A stretch of DNA of 64,000 bases from Acinetobacter sp. NCu2D-2 (GTDB taxonomy: Bacteria > Pseudomonadota > Gammaproteobacteria > Pseudomonadales > Moraxellaceae). The stretch lies in assembly GCF_001647675.1 (NCBI RefSeq), contig NZ_CP015594.1:2666001-2730000 (forward strand), in the 5' to 3' direction. Below, in pieces: positions 17,323 through 26,904 of the stretch. A program made the translations under genes and the position numbers. Positions within the stretch are counted from its first letter, which is position 1. Every line of letters starts with the position of its first letter. The notes beneath the pieces are model-generated. The model saw only the letters and a list, made by a program, of their open reading frames with translations, was not told the DNA's origin and made no database searches.

Positions 17323-17342
17323 CGGTTTTATTTATAAAACCG
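17323..17342. promoter_or_regulatory. 20-bp perfect palindrome, candidate operator
   Basis: CGGTTTTATTTATAAAACCG is a perfect palindrome placed 49-68 bases upstream of the 51-residue gene. A further half-site, ATCGGTTTTTT on the minus strand, lies about 30 bases further upstream. Its position suits a repressor or activator site; the protein is unknown. It is not followed by a T run and is unlikely to be a terminator. Confidence 0.5.
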
Positions 17343-17390
17343 AATATTTTCATATTAAAGATATAAAAAACCGATTATCAGTTTTAATAA

Positions 17391-17413
17391 AAAGCACCCT
17401 TGATGGGTGCTTT
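17391..17413 (-). terminator. Terminator of the gene at 17428
   Basis: AAAGCACCC pairs with GGGTGCTTT over a 5-base loop, followed by a T-rich tail on the minus strand. Confidence 0.85.
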
Positions 17414-17427
17414 ATTTAATAGCTGAC

Positions 17428-17847
17428 TTAGTAAGCGTAATTTAAATCTGTGTAGTCAGTTAATGATTTTTGAATATGAGCATGAATGAATTGACGAACG
17501 TCATCTGCAGTCATGGCCTTACCTTGATTAGTAATCACATGTTCGATATCAGGTTGGTTTTCGATTTTAATGCGATAGACAAAGTTTTTAGCTAATCGGT
17601 AGCCATCGTCTAATTTTTCAATACCTGTCACATAGTAATACGCGTGTTCAAAGTTCAGATCGGTATGTGAAAAAATAAACTGTTCAAACAGCTTCAGCTT
17701 TTGACCATTTTCGAGTGCTTTGATGTCATCAACAATACTGGCATCAAACTTGGTTTCATATTTTTCAGAGATTGGCTGTGCATCAATCCATAGCGACACC
17801 ATGCCATCGTCTAAGGTTTTGATCGTGATATTGTTCAAATCAGTCAT
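17428..17847 (-). CDS. Conserved hypothetical protein, 139 residues
   Basis: A soluble acidic protein without signal peptide or membrane segment (MTDLNNITIKTLDDGMVSLWIDAQPIS...DLNYAY). Alternating hydrophobic residues suggest beta strands in the first two thirds, followed by a helix (TADDVRQFIHAHIQKSL). I do not recognise a named family. It is a single gene with clear terminators on both sides. No neighbour gives a hint of function. Confidence 0.6.
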   Translation of the reverse strand: MTDLNNITIKTLDDGMVSLWIDAQPISEKYETKFDASIVDDIKALENGQKLKLFEQFIFSHTDLNFEHAYYYVTGIEKLDDGYRLAKNFVYRIKIENQPDIEHVITNQGKAMTADDVRQFIHAHIQKSLTDYTDLNYAY

Positions 17848-17953
17848 GTTGCACTCGAATAAAAATCGGATGGACTAAGTATGGTGGAAATTAGCATAAA
17901 GGCAAACTAGACCAAAGCGGAGTGCTGAATATTTATTCATGCTGTAATGCCAT

Positions 17954-17985
17954 AAAAAAGCCAATTCAATTGAATTGGCTTTTTT
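17954..17985. terminator. Bidirectional-type terminator after yciK
   Basis: A perfect inverted repeat with arms AAAAAAGCCAATTCAA and TTGAATTGGCTTTTTT. It lies 16 bases after the yciK stop on the minus strand and ends the ubiG-mupP-yciK operon. Confidence 0.9.
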
Positions 17986-18001
17986 AAAAGATCGGACTTT
18001 T

Positions 18002-18748
18002 TTAGTCTTGCGCATCAATACTTTGACCATTCATATGTCGACTATCATCACCCATTAAATATAAATAGGCTGGCATAATCGATTCAGGTAAGGGCAAGCT
18101 AAGCGGATCTTCATTTGGATATGCTTTAGCACGCATCGCTGTACGAGTCGCTCCAGGATTGATGCAGTTAAAGCGAATATTTGGATGAACATTCTCTTTG
18201 GCAAATAGGGTACTAACCGCTTCGATGGCAATTTTAGAAACCGAGTAGGCTCCCCAATTTTCACGTGCTTCACGGCCAACACCTGAACTGGCGAACACCA
18301 CAGAGGCTTGCTCAGATTTTTGCAACAGCGGTAATAATTCTTGCGTCAGTACAAAGGGTGCGCGTAAGTTCACGGCCATCACATCATCCCAAACATCCAC
18401 AGGGTAATGTGCAAGCTCGGTACGCTCACCTAAAATGCCGGCATTATGCAAAATACCATCTAAACGTCCAAACTGACGATCGAGTGTATCGACCAAGAGT
18501 TCATAATCACGTGGAGATGCACTGGATAACTGTAGCGGTAAAATTGCAGGCTGAGGTGCGCCTAAACCCTCAATTTCATCATAAATGACTTCGAGTTTAT
18601 TTAAGGTTCGACCATGCAGCACAACGGTTGCGCCATGTAAGGCATAACTGATCGCCGCTGCACGTCCAATCCCATCGCCCGCACCTGTAATTAAGATGAT
18701 GCGATCTTTGAGTAGATCGGGGCGAGGTTGATATTCTGAATATTTCAA
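18002..18748 (-). CDS. yciK: SDR-family oxidoreductase YciK
   Basis: A 248-residue short-chain dehydrogenase. It has the NADP-binding motif TGAGDGIGRAAA near residue 22, HNAG near 101, and the catalytic Ser and YSVSK (GAYSVSK) near 160. The opening MKYSEYQPRPDLLKDRIILITGA is typical of YciK. The substrate is unknown. It is the third gene of ubiG-mupP-yciK, an order also known from Pseudomonas, separated from mupP by 34 bases. Confidence 0.9.
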   Translation of the reverse strand: MKYSEYQPRPDLLKDRIILITGAGDGIGRAAAISYALHGATVVLHGRTLNKLEVIYDEIEGLGAPQPAILPLQLSSASPRDYELLVDTLDRQFGRLDGILHNAGILGERTELAHYPVDVWDDVMAVNLRAPFVLTQELLPLLQKSEQASVVFASSGVGREARENWGAYSVSKIAIEAVSTLFAKENVHPNIRFNCINPGATRTAMRAKAYPNEDPLSLPLPESIMPAYLYLMGDDSRHMNGQSIDAQD

Positions 18749-18782
18749 ATCTACCTCCTCAATTCTTATTGTTTATACCGCT

Positions 18783-19472
18783 TTAAGAGATGACCTGCTG
18801 AGGTTGAAAGACCAAAGCTTCGATCTGCTGTTGTAATTCTGACACTGTATTGACTATACAATCTGCGCGCCAAGCTGTTAAGTCATCTTTGTATTGTAGC
18901 GGTAAGTATCCGTAAGCAGCCAAGATGGTATACATGCCAGCGGCACGACCTGCCTCAATATCACGCGGATGATCACCGACATAAATACAGTCTTTGGCAT
19001 CGACCTGAATGTGCTGTGCTGCCAAATACATTGGCTCAGGATCGGGCTTGGTTTTACTGACATCTTCAGGACAAACCAACACAGAACAACGCTCGGTAAG
19101 ATTCAGTGCCGTAAGTAAAGCTTCACTTAACCAGCGCGGTTTATTGGTGACAATGCCCCAAGGAATCTGTTTGGCTTCTAATGTTTCTAGAAGGGGATAC
19201 ATCCCAGCAAATAAATCGGTATCGACAGCAATATCTGCACCATATGTGTCTAAAAAACGTTGGCGATGTGACAAGAAAATTGGATCTTCAACCTCAAGTT
19301 CGGGATAAACCAATTTCACCATCGCCCGTGCACCTTCCGACACTTGGGTGCGAATAAGGGCTGCGTCTACGATGTCACGACCTTCTTCGCGGCACATATC
19401 CTGAATAATTCGAATAAAATCCGCTGCGGTGTCAATTAAGGTGCCATCGAGGTCAAATAAGACAGCTTTCAT
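18783..19472 (-). CDS. mupP: N-acetylmuramic acid 6-phosphate phosphatase
   Basis: A 229-residue HAD-superfamily phosphatase with the nucleophile motif [14 protein letters not shown], a cap domain, and VTNKPRW and [15 protein letters not shown] as motifs II to IV. By sequence alone it could be called phosphoglycolate phosphatase (Gph). The ubiG-mupP-yciK order is that of Pseudomonas, where this gene is MupP of the peptidoglycan recycling route to UDP-MurNAc. The start overlaps the ubiG stop by 4 bases. The context also fits ampD, encoded 4 kb away. Confidence 0.82.
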   Translation of the reverse strand: MKAVLFDLDGTLIDTAADFIRIIQDMCREEGRDIVDAALIRTQVSEGARAMVKLVYPELEVEDPIFLSHRQRFLDTYGADIAVDTDLFAGMYPLLETLEAKQIPWGIVTNKPRWLSEALLTALNLTERCSVLVCPEDVSKTKPDPEPMYLAAQHIQVDAKDCIYVGDHPRDIEAGRAAGMYTILAAYGYLPLQYKDDLTAWRADCIVNTVSELQQQIEALVFQPQQVIS

Positions 19473-20185
19473 TCAGCTGCCTCTCGTACGGTATGTACCA
19501 TATAGTTCACATCCACATTCGGTGCTAACCAATAACGCTTGGTTAATGGGTTGTAGTGCAGACCGGTCATATCTTTGAGTTTTAAACCTGCGCCACGAAT
19601 ATCATGTGCCAATTCAGATGGCTTAATAAATTTGCTGTAATCGTGTGTGCCTTTGGCCAACATACGCAGAATATATTCAGCCCCAATAATGGCAAATAAG
19701 TAAGATTTAGGATTACGGTTAATGGTCGAGAAGAACACATGCCCGTTTGGTTTAACCAGTTTATAGCAGGCTTGAATAATCGATGCTGGGTCAGGCACAT
19801 GCTCTAACATTTCCATACAGGTCACGACATCATATTGCCCAGCTTGTTCTTCTGCGAGCTGTTCGACAGGCACTTGGCGATATTCAATATTTTCAACGCC
19901 TTCTTGCTCAGCATGAATACGCGCTACATTTAAAGGAGCAAGACCCATATCAATACCAAGTACATTGGCACCACGGCGCGCCATGCTCTCTGCCAAGATT
20001 CCACCGCCGCAACCGACATCCAATACTTTCTTGCCTTGAATGCCACCTGAGTGTTCATCAATCCAGTTTAAGCGTAGTGGGTTGATCATATGGAGTGGGC
20101 GGAACTCAGAATGCTGATCCCACCAGATAGCAGCAAATGCTTCAAATTTAGCAATTTCTTGTGGATCAACATTCAGTTGCGACAT
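19469..20185 (-). CDS. ubiG: Ubiquinone biosynthesis O-methyltransferase
   Basis: A 238-residue SAM-dependent methyltransferase that performs both O-methylations of ubiquinone synthesis. Motif I is [26 protein letters not shown] and the post-I region includes [12 protein letters not shown]. The start [10 protein letters not shown] (20185) matches the family; the longer frame adds six residues only. It is the first gene of the operon with mupP and yciK, and divergent from dsbA. Confidence 0.95.
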   Translation of the reverse strand: MSQLNVDPQEIAKFEAFAAIWWDQHSEFRPLHMINPLRLNWIDEHSGGIQGKKVLDVGCGGGILAESMARRGANVLGIDMGLAPLNVARIHAEQEGVENIEYRQVPVEQLAEEQAGQYDVVTCMEMLEHVPDPASIIQACYKLVKPNGHVFFSTINRNPKSYLFAIIGAEYILRMLAKGTHDYSKFIKPSELAHDIRGAGLKLKDMTGLHYNPLTKRYWLAPNVDVNYMVHTVREAAE

Positions 20186-20402
20186 CGGTGTTACCTCAAT
20201 CAAGTATTTTTTAAAAAGAGTAATATAAAGTGCGGTGTTTCAGAAAAATATTCTGAATTTTATGCTTCGTTTAGTGTAGCGATTTTGTCAGAAAAAGCGA
20301 TAAAAGCAGTAAAAAACTTCACAGAATGAAAACGAAATCGGCATATTTGTTTTATAGTATCGCCATAAGCTAATCATAATGATTTAGAGGACTATAAGTT
20401 CA

Positions 20403-21023
20403 ATGAAAAAATTCCTTTTCAGCAGCATTGCAGCTGCTCTTTTTGCAGTTTCAGGTAGTTCAATGGCTGCTCAGTTTGCTGCTGGTCAAGATTACACCGT
20501 TGTTTCTAATCCTGTAAAAATTGAAAAACCAGGAAAAATTGAAGTCCGTGAATTCTTTTGGTATGGCTGCCCGCATTGCTATAAATTAGAACCGCATATG
20601 CAAACATGGTTGAAAAAATTACCTAGCGATGTTCGTTTTGTACGTACACCCGCAGCAATGAATCCTCTTTGGGAAGAAGGTGCGCGTGCTTATTATGCTT
20701 CTGAAGTATTAGGCGTACGTCAAAAATCGCATTTACAAATCTTCCATGATGTTCATGCACGAGGTAAGCAAACTATATTACAACAACAAGGCTTTGCTAA
20801 ATTCTTCACTCGTTATGGCATTCCTGAGGCGAAATTTAACAGTACCTTTAAATCTTTTGCTGTGACTTCAAAAATTGCTCAAGCAAAAAGCCTAGCACAG
20901 ACCTATCAATTGACAGGTGTACCTGCAGTTGTGGTTAATGGTAAATACATCGTGCAAGGTGAAGACCAAAAAGTGGTTGATGTTGTGAACTACCTTGTTG
21001 AAAAAGAGCGTAAAGCAAAATAA
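20403..21023 (+). CDS. dsbA: Thiol:disulfide interchange protein DsbA
   Basis: A 206-residue periplasmic oxidase that puts disulfide bonds into exported proteins. The signal peptide ends near SSMAA (residue 22-23). The active site CPHC is at residues 56-59 in FFWYGCPHCY, and the cis-proline loop is TGVPAVVV. DsbB, which re-oxidises it, is encoded at 57108. A strong GCCCGC/GCGGGC terminator follows. A good ribosome site (GAGGAC) precedes the ATG. Confidence 0.97.
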   Translation: MKKFLFSSIAAALFAVSGSSMAAQFAAGQDYTVVSNPVKIEKPGKIEVREFFWYGCPHCYKLEPHMQTWLKKLPSDVRFVRTPAAMNPLWEEGARAYYASEVLGVRQKSHLQIFHDVHARGKQTILQQQGFAKFFTRYGIPEAKFNSTFKSFAVTSKIAQAKSLAQTYQLTGVPAVVVNGKYIVQGEDQKVVDVVNYLVEKERKAK

Positions 21024-21040
21024 TTGATATGATTGAAAAG

Positions 21041-21063
21041 GCCCGCGATTGCGGGCTTTTTTA
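21041..21063 (+). terminator. Terminator of dsbA
   Basis: The stem GCCCGC-GATT-GCGGGC is followed by seven T, just after the dsbA stop and three bases before the TetR gene stop on the other strand. Confidence 0.9.
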
Positions 21064-21065
21064 TA

Positions 21066-21686
21066 TCAAAGCGCAGCATGTAAAAATGCCACGCGTTTTA
21101 AAATTCGTTGTTTAAGCATCTGTTTCTTGTATTCTTGAGTCGCTATGTCTTGTTGCAAAATGGCTAGATAATCTTTTGCCCATGCCATTAAAGACTGTAA
21201 GAAAAATTCTGCAAAGCTTTCGGCTTTTTCTGGATCTTTAACGTTCTTAAAATCATTGATATCGGCCAGACGTTCGATCATATCTTGCAGTAAAAAATCA
21301 TATTCACGATGTAAAGCTTTTCGGCTTTGAGCATTTCCTGTTAAATATTCCGCAATAAAAAAATGCCAATATTCGGGATACTTTTCGACCATTTTAAAAA
21401 AATAACCAATACGCTCTTCGCGTTGTATTTCTGGCCTTTCCATAATCATTTTACCAATACAGTGGCATACATTACGGATCTGATGGGAAACATGATCAAT
21501 TAGCTCTAGGCAGAGCTGTTCAAGACTTGGAAAATGACGATAGAACGCGCTAGGTACTAAATCCACAGCTAGGGTGAGTTCTCGTAAACTGATATTGGAA
21601 AAACTGCCTTTTTCGTAGCTTAACTGGAGTGCAGCTTGCATCAATGCCTGACGTGTCTGATGCTTTTTTTCTTCACGTACAGACAT
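21066..21686 (-). CDS. TetR-family regulator, FabR-like
   Basis: A 206-residue TetR-type regulator. The DNA-binding part (RQALMQAALQLSYEKGSFSNISLRELTLAVDLVPSAFYRHFPSLEQL) resembles FabR/DesT, regulators of unsaturated fatty acid genes. The ligand domain is divergent. It is convergent with dsbA and divergent from rph. An inverted repeat CTAT-N6-ATAG in its leader could be its own operator, but it is short. The specific target is unknown. Confidence 0.75.
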   Translation of the reverse strand: MSVREEKKHQTRQALMQAALQLSYEKGSFSNISLRELTLAVDLVPSAFYRHFPSLEQLCLELIDHVSHQIRNVCHCIGKMIMERPEIQREERIGYFFKMVEKYPEYWHFFIAEYLTGNAQSRKALHREYDFLLQDMIERLADINDFKNVKDPEKAESFAEFFLQSLMAWAKDYLAILQQDIATQEYKKQMLKQRILKRVAFLHAAL

Positions 21687-21883
21687 TTTTTATTCCTCTA
21701 TTCTTTTATAGAACAGTCTAACAAATATTCAATAAATACGTTAAGTTTTAAGTGAAAAATGTCGTGTGTAAGCATTCAACACATGCATGGATTTTGTAAA
21801 TCCTTTGTTTGCTCAACTCATCTTGTAACAGGCATCTGCTATAATCTGTCGCAATTATTTTGAATAAAGTATCAGGACTTATT

Positions 21884-22600
21884 ATGCGTATCGACCAACG
21901 AGCATTAGATCAATTACGTGAAGTGAAAATCACCCGTAACTACACACGTTATGCGGAAGGTTCAGTATTGGTTGAATTTGGTCATACAAAAGTTTTGTGT
22001 ACTGCAAGTGTTGATCATTCAGTACCACGTTTCTTAAAAGGTCAAGGTCAAGGTTGGGTGACTGCAGAATACGGCATGTTGCCACGTTCAACTCATACAC
22101 GTAGTGACCGTGAAGCTGCTCGTGGTAAACAAAGTGGCCGTACACAAGAAATCCAACGCTTAATTGGTCGTAGCTTACGTGCCATGGTGGATTTGAAAAA
22201 ACTCGGTGAAAATACCATTACGATCGACTGTGATGTGATCCAAGCTGATGGTGGTACACGTACAGCATCTATCACCGGTGCAGCAGTTGCGCTTGTTGAT
22301 GCAGTAAACGTGCTTCTTGAGAAGAAAAAAATTAAACAAGATCCACTGAAAGGTTTAGTTGCTGCAGTATCTGTTGGTATTTTCCAAGATGAAGTGTTAT
22401 TAGACCTTTGCTACGAAGAAGATTCAAACTGCCAAACTGACTTAAACGTTGTGATGACTCAAGCAGGGGAATTCATTGAAATTCAAGGGACTGCTGAAGA
22501 TAAGCCATTTACACGCGCACAATCAAATGCGATGTTAGAAATGGCTGAAAAAGGTATTCAAGAATTAGTGAAAAAACAGCAAGAAGCATTGGGCTGGTAA
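21884..22600 (+). CDS. rph: Ribonuclease PH
   Basis: A 238-residue phosphorolytic 3' exoribonuclease that trims tRNA precursors. It shows the family marks [71 protein letters not shown] and [19 protein letters not shown]. The start at 21884 (ATGCGTATC, with AGGA 8 bases before) is preferred over an upstream in-frame codon. No truncation is seen, unlike the defective rph of E. coli K-12. Confidence 0.97.
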   Translation: MRIDQRALDQLREVKITRNYTRYAEGSVLVEFGHTKVLCTASVDHSVPRFLKGQGQGWVTAEYGMLPRSTHTRSDREAARGKQSGRTQEIQRLIGRSLRAMVDLKKLGENTITIDCDVIQADGGTRTASITGAAVALVDAVNVLLEKKKIKQDPLKGLVAAVSVGIFQDEVLLDLCYEEDSNCQTDLNVVMTQAGEFIEIQGTAEDKPFTRAQSNAMLEMAEKGIQELVKKQQEALGW

Positions 22601-22616
22601 GTTCAATTGTTTAAAA

Positions 22617-22641
22617 AAACGCAGCTTTGGGTGCGTTTTTT
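22617..22641 (+). terminator. Terminator of rph
   Basis: AAACGCA pairs with TGCGTTT and a T run follows, 16 bases after the rph stop. Confidence 0.85.
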
Positions 22642-22737
22642 TATATTTAGATTTTTTAAAGCATGAAAATAGAAGATTATTCGGGTAAAAATTATCCTGT
22701 ATAAAATATATGCAAAAATTTTTAAAAAAATAAAAAA

Positions 22738-22754
22738 AGGGTGCTTCGCACCCT
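22738..22754 (-). terminator. Terminator of nadC
   Basis: On the minus strand AGGGTGC-GAA-GCACCCT is followed by TTTTTTT, 26 bases after the nadC stop. Confidence 0.85.
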
Positions 22755-22780
22755 CACTTGGCACATCTCATAGATCGAGT

Positions 22781-23626
22781 TTATGCATTAAACCGCATAG
22801 ATAAATCAACTGCTTTGACATCCTTGGTCAGTACACCCATCGAAATATAATCTACACCGGTTGTTGCCACTTCTCGCAAATTCTCAATAGTAATATTCCC
22901 TGAAGCTTCCAGTTTACAACGTCCAGCCACATGAGCTACAGCATCAATCATTTGTTGTTGGCTAAAATTATCGAGCATCACAATATCTGCTTGTGCCTCT
23001 AAGGCTTGGTTAAGTTCATCCCAAGTTTCAACTTCAACTTCAACAGGTTTTCCTGGTGCAATTTGGCGGGCTTTTTCGATGGCTTGTTGGATGCCACCGG
23101 CTGCCATAATATGATTTTCTTTAATTAAAAAAGCATCAAATAAACCCAGACGATGATTCTGACCACCACCAATGGCTACGGCATATTTTTGTGCAATACG
23201 AAGTCCCGGAATGGTTTTTCGCGTATCCAATAACTTGGTATTTAAACCTTCAAGCTCTTTTACATAAAGCGCCGTTTTGGTCGCAACAGCAGATAACGTC
23301 TGAATAAAATTCAATGCGGGACGTTCTACTGTCAGTAAACTACGTGCTGAACCTGCTAATTTTAGAAAGGCTTCGTTGGCAGCAACTTTTTCACCTTCTT
23401 GTTTTAACCAAACGACTTCTACCGATGCATCATAAGCAGAAATAAGTGCATTTACCCATGGCTGACCTGCAAGCACCATATCTTCACGGCTAATAATGGT
23501 TGCAGTTGCTTGTTCATCCTCAGGTGTAAGTAGGGCAGTGATATCACCATCGCCAATATCTTCAGATAATGCGTGTTGAATATTGATTTGAATCGACTGA
23601 TCTAACAAAGCTTGAGATATGCTCAT
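22781..23626 (-). CDS. nadC: Quinolinate phosphoribosyltransferase (decarboxylating)
   Basis: A 281-residue enzyme turning quinolinate and PRPP into nicotinate mononucleotide in de novo NAD synthesis. It has the conserved DTRKTIPGLRIAQKYAVAIGGGQNHRLGLFDAFLIKENH and the C-terminal LEASGNITIENLREVATTGVDYISMGVLTKD. It is a single gene, divergent from ampD. PncA (35190) and PncB (46328) supply the salvage branch in the same window. Confidence 0.96.
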   Translation of the reverse strand: MSISQALLDQSIQINIQHALSEDIGDGDITALLTPEDEQATATIISREDMVLAGQPWVNALISAYDASVEVVWLKQEGEKVAANEAFLKLAGSARSLLTVERPALNFIQTLSAVATKTALYVKELEGLNTKLLDTRKTIPGLRIAQKYAVAIGGGQNHRLGLFDAFLIKENHIMAAGGIQQAIEKARQIAPGKPVEVEVETWDELNQALEAQADIVMLDNFSQQQMIDAVAHVAGRCKLEASGNITIENLREVATTGVDYISMGVLTKDVKAVDLSMRFNA

Positions 23627-23805
23627 GAGTATTTCCGTATCTTTTTTAGCCGTATAAATTGCGCGCTATATTAACATTGTTACAGAAAAATGAACCAATT
23701 TTCATAGACATTGTTTGCTTCAATTGAGATTTAAACCTGAAAGTTTTAGCATGGAGTGACTGCAGCAAAAACTGTGGTTCATTTATTTTTAGCAAGGTAA
23801 TGTGT

Positions 23806-24378
23806 ATGCAACAGGCAGCGGAATTTTATGTGAAAAATGGGCAACTGATTGGTGCACGACAGATTCCTTCACCAAATTTTAATCAGCGTCCTGAGCATAC
23901 CGATATTCAGCTGGTTGTCGTACATAATATTAGTTTACCACCATCGCAATTTGGCGGTGGTTATATCGAACAGTTTTTCCAGAATAAACTTGATTGGTCT
24001 GTACATCCTTATTTCCAAACTATCGAAGGGATGCAGGTGTCCTCGCATCTTCTGATTTTACGTTCAGGAGAAGTCCTGCAATTTGTGAATTTTAATGATC
24101 GCGCTTGGCATGCAGGCCGCTCAAGTTATTTGGGTAAAAAGGAATGTAACGATTATTCGATTGGTATTGAACTGGAGGGCAGTGATGATCTGCCTTTTGA
24201 ACAGGCTCAGTATCAAAGTTTAGTGAACGTTGTTACAGCTTTACAGGCACATTATCCAAAAATTCAACAGCATATTGCAGGGCATTCTGACATTGCCCCA
24301 GGACGTAAAACTGACCCAGGTCCATTTTTTGATTGGGCAAAGTTTCGTGAACATTTAGCGCATTCTAAAAATATATAA
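23806..24378 (+). CDS. ampD: 1,6-anhydro-N-acetylmuramyl-L-alanine amidase AmpD
   Basis: A 190-residue cytoplasmic zinc amidase that splits anhydro-muropeptides during wall recycling. Zinc ligands are in VVVHNISLPP (His), HAGRSSYLG, and AGHSDIAPGRKTDPGPFFDW (His and Asp). The ATG at 23806 sits 8 bases after AAGG; the ATG at 23800 is only 2 bases from it, so 23806 is favoured. In other bacteria loss of AmpD raises ampC beta-lactamase. It is followed by murJ. Confidence 0.95.
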   Translation: MQQAAEFYVKNGQLIGARQIPSPNFNQRPEHTDIQLVVVHNISLPPSQFGGGYIEQFFQNKLDWSVHPYFQTIEGMQVSSHLLILRSGEVLQFVNFNDRAWHAGRSSYLGKKECNDYSIGIELEGSDDLPFEQAQYQSLVNVVTALQAHYPKIQQHIAGHSDIAPGRKTDPGPFFDWAKFREHLAHSKNI

Positions 24379-24464
24379 ACATCGAATTCAGGATGTAATA
24401 AAGCAATCAACTTCGCGCTGAAGTTTCATTACAATAGGCACAAATTAATTATTAGGTGAATAGG

Positions 24465-26006
24465 ATGGCGCTTTGGCGTTCGACTGTAATCGTCAGTGCG
24501 ATGACCATGTTGTCACGCGTACTGGGCTTAGTCCGAGATGTGGTCTTACTGAATGTATTTGGTGCAGGTAAAGATTTCGATACTTTTGTGGTCGCATTTC
24601 GTATTCCAAACTTTTTTCGGCGCTTATTTGCTGAAGGTGCATTTTCTCAAGCCTTTATTCCGGTATTAACCGAATATAAAACCACGCGTACTCATGCAGA
24701 AGTACAGATTCTGATTAGTCGGGTTTTTGGTTGCCTAGCGACTTTTATGACCACGCTGACATTGATTGCCATGATCGCTGCACCTGCGATTTTGTATATC
24801 TACGCACCTGGGTTCCATGGTGATGCTGAGAAATTTGCCTTAGCCACAGAGATGTTTCGTCTCACGATTCCATACTTACTGTTCATGTCTTTAACGGCAT
24901 TTGCCAGCAGTATTCTCAACAGTTATGGTTCGTTTAGTACACCTGCTTTTGCGCCAGTACTTTTGAATATCACCATGATTGCTGCCGCGTGGTGGCTGAC
25001 ACCATACATGGCTGAGCCAATTATGGCTTTGGGTTGGGCAGTTGTCATTGCTGGTTTCTTACAGCTGGTGATTCAAATTCCTGAATTATGGCGTAAAAAA
25101 TTACTGATTCCACCTAAGGTCGACTTTAAGCACGAAGGTGTCGATCGCATCATGAAATTGATGCTTCCTGCTTTATTTGGTGTGTCAGTAACGCAGATTA
25201 ACTTGTTATTGAATACCATTTGGGCGTCATTTATGCAGGATGGTTCGGTCTCATGGTTGTACAGTGCAGAACGAATGACAGAGTTGCCTCTTGGTTTGAT
25301 TGGTGTGGCGATTGGTACGGTGATTTTACCTTCGCTTTCAGCACGCCATGCTGAACAAGATCAGACTAAATTCCGCGGGATGATTGATTGGGCTGCAAAA
25401 ATTATTGTTATGGTCGGTGTACCAGCCAGCATCGCATTATTTATGTTATCAACCCCGATCATTCAAGCGTTATTCCAACATGGTCAGTTTGACTTTGAAG
25501 ATACACAAATGACTGCGCTTGCTTTGCAGTGTATGAGTGCAGGCGTGATTTCATTTATGTTGATTAAGGTATTTGCACCCGGTTTCTATGCGCAGCAAGA
25601 CACTAAAACACCTGTACGCGTTGGTTTAATGGCAGTGGCTGCTAATGCCATTTTAAACGTGGTGTTTATTGGTATCTTTAAACTGATAAATTGGGAAGCT
25701 GAGCATATGGCTTTGGCACTTGCTTCGTCAGGCTCTGCTTTGGTCAATGCGGGTATGCTGTATTTCTACTTGCATAAACGTAATATTTACCGTTTTGGTG
25801 CACATTGGAAGAAATTAATCGCACAGTTTGCGGTTGCGAATATTGCCATGATTGCTGCGCTATATATGGGTTTACAGTGGTATAACGGTGATGTTGCCCA
25901 GTGGGTGCGTGTATTAGAAGTTGCGGGCCTTTGTGTAGTAGGTATTGTGGCTTACCTTGTGGCATTGATTGTCGTCGGTATTCGTCCGCGTCATTTAAAA
26001 CCTTAA
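24465..26006 (+). CDS. murJ: Lipid II flippase MurJ (MviN)
   Basis: A 513-residue inner-membrane protein of the MOP superfamily that moves lipid II to the periplasmic face. About 14 membrane segments can be traced. The N-terminus (STVIVSAMTMLSRVLGLVRDVVLLNVFGAG, VAFRIPNFFRRLFAEGAFSQAFIPVL) contains the conserved arginines of the central cavity. The start at 24465 has AGGTGA 5 bases upstream; a GTG nine bases earlier is less likely. The gene ends before a 17-bp tandem repeat and a strong terminator. Confidence 0.95.
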   Translation: MALWRSTVIVSAMTMLSRVLGLVRDVVLLNVFGAGKDFDTFVVAFRIPNFFRRLFAEGAFSQAFIPVLTEYKTTRTHAEVQILISRVFGCLATFMTTLTLIAMIAAPAILYIYAPGFHGDAEKFALATEMFRLTIPYLLFMSLTAFASSILNSYGSFSTPAFAPVLLNITMIAAAWWLTPYMAEPIMALGWAVVIAGFLQLVIQIPELWRKKLLIPPKVDFKHEGVDRIMKLMLPALFGVSVTQINLLLNTIWASFMQDGSVSWLYSAERMTELPLGLIGVAIGTVILPSLSARHAEQDQTKFRGMIDWAAKIIVMVGVPASIALFMLSTPIIQALFQHGQFDFEDTQMTALALQCMSAGVISFMLIKVFAPGFYAQQDTKTPVRVGLMAVAANAILNVVFIGIFKLINWEAEHMALALASSGSALVNAGMLYFYLHKRNIYRFGAHWKKLIAQFAVANIAMIAALYMGLQWYNGDVAQWVRVLEVAGLCVVGIVAYLVALIVVGIRPRHLKP

Positions 26007-26014
26007 TTTACTGT

Positions 26015-26048
26015 TTTAAAAAGTTGAGATATTTAAAAAGTTGAGATA
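26015..26048. repeat. 17-bp perfect tandem duplication
   Basis: The unit TTTAAAAAGTTGAGATA occurs twice head to tail (26015-26031 and 26032-26048) between the murJ stop and its terminator. It looks like a recent slippage duplication in the 3' untranslated region. Confidence 0.9.
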
Positions 26049-26080
26049 AAAAAATAAGAGCTTTAAAGCTCTTATTTTTT
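26049..26080. terminator. Bidirectional terminator between murJ and the DUF1328 gene
   Basis: A perfect inverted repeat with arms AAAAAATAAGAGCTTT and AAAGCTCTTATTTTTT lies between convergent genes and can serve both strands. Confidence 0.9.
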
Positions 26081-26099
26081 TGCGTAAATTAAATTACAG

Positions 26100-26258
26100 C
26101 TAAACCTTTCCGCGAGAAAGGAAACCAACAATTGCTAAAATCACGGCAATTACCAGTAAAATCACTGCAAAGTCTTTAGATAATCCTGCGACACCACCAA
26201 AACCTAGTAAACTAGCAATCAGTGCAATCACCGCAAATATAATCGCCCAACGAAACAT
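26100..26258 (-). CDS. DUF1328 (YtjA-family) small membrane protein
   Basis: A 52-residue protein ([46 protein letters not shown]... ending LSRGKV) with two membrane helices and a glycine-rich turn GFGGVAG, the pattern of the YtjA/DUF1328 family. The ribosome site GGAGAT is well placed before the ATG. The function is unknown; relatives are often stress-induced. It is convergent with murJ. It was found by direct reading as it is short. Confidence 0.88.
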   Translation of the reverse strand: MFRWAIIFAVIALIASLLGFGGVAGLSKDFAVILLVIAVILAIVGFLSRGKV

Positions 26259-26448
26259 TTTTAATCTCCATCTGCTTTTTTATTTTCAATTTCAGTATAT
26301 AAATACAGCATCTCTCAGGCTGTTTGTCTTTTGTTGAGATTATGTCTATTAGTTAACAATAAGTTAATGCACTGTCATCAAATACAGGAACTATGTGTGC
26401 GATTTAGGACACTGTTATAATGAGATATTCACGCAATGTTTGATGATT

Positions 26449-26901
26449 ATGACGGATAACTTACGCCCAGAGTTCTGGAAAAAATACGCCTTAAATGAAC
26501 TGACATCTCAGGAATGGGAAGCCTTGTGCGATGGTTGTGGGTTGTGTTGTTTAATCAAACTCGAAGATGAAGATACGCATGAAGTCGCCTACACCAAAGT
26601 AGCGTGTAAACTTTTAGATTGTAAAACCGCTCGATGTGCTGATTATCCAAATCGCTTGGAATATGTACCGGATTGCATCCAACTAAGTCCAGATCGACTT
26701 GATGAACTGCATTGGCTACCGCCAAGTTGTGCCTATAAACGTTTAAATGAAGGTCAAAGTTTGCCGAGATGGCATTATTTAAATACAGGGTCACGTGACA
26801 CGGTGATTAAAGCCAAAAAGTCAGCAGCAGGGCGTTGCCTGAGTGAAGTTGAGGTTAATGAGGACGACATCGAAGATTATATCGTCCGTTGGGTACGCTA
26901 A
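26449..26901 (+). CDS. ycgN: YcgN-family cysteine cluster protein
   Basis: A 150-residue protein of the UPF0260/YcgN family. The cysteine cluster CDGCGLCC near residue 29 and later Cys residues (ACKLLDC, ARCADYP, DCIQL, SCAYKRL) suggest metal or iron-sulfur binding, which is inference. The start MTDNLRPEFWKKYALNELTSQEWEALCDGC (26449) matches the family; an ATG six bases upstream is also possible. It is convergent with the GGDEF-EAL gene, three bases apart. Confidence 0.9.
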   Translation: MTDNLRPEFWKKYALNELTSQEWEALCDGCGLCCLIKLEDEDTHEVAYTKVACKLLDCKTARCADYPNRLEYVPDCIQLSPDRLDELHWLPPSCAYKRLNEGQSLPRWHYLNTGSRDTVIKAKKSAAGRCLSEVEVNEDDIEDYIVRWVR

Positions 26902-26904
26902 TTT

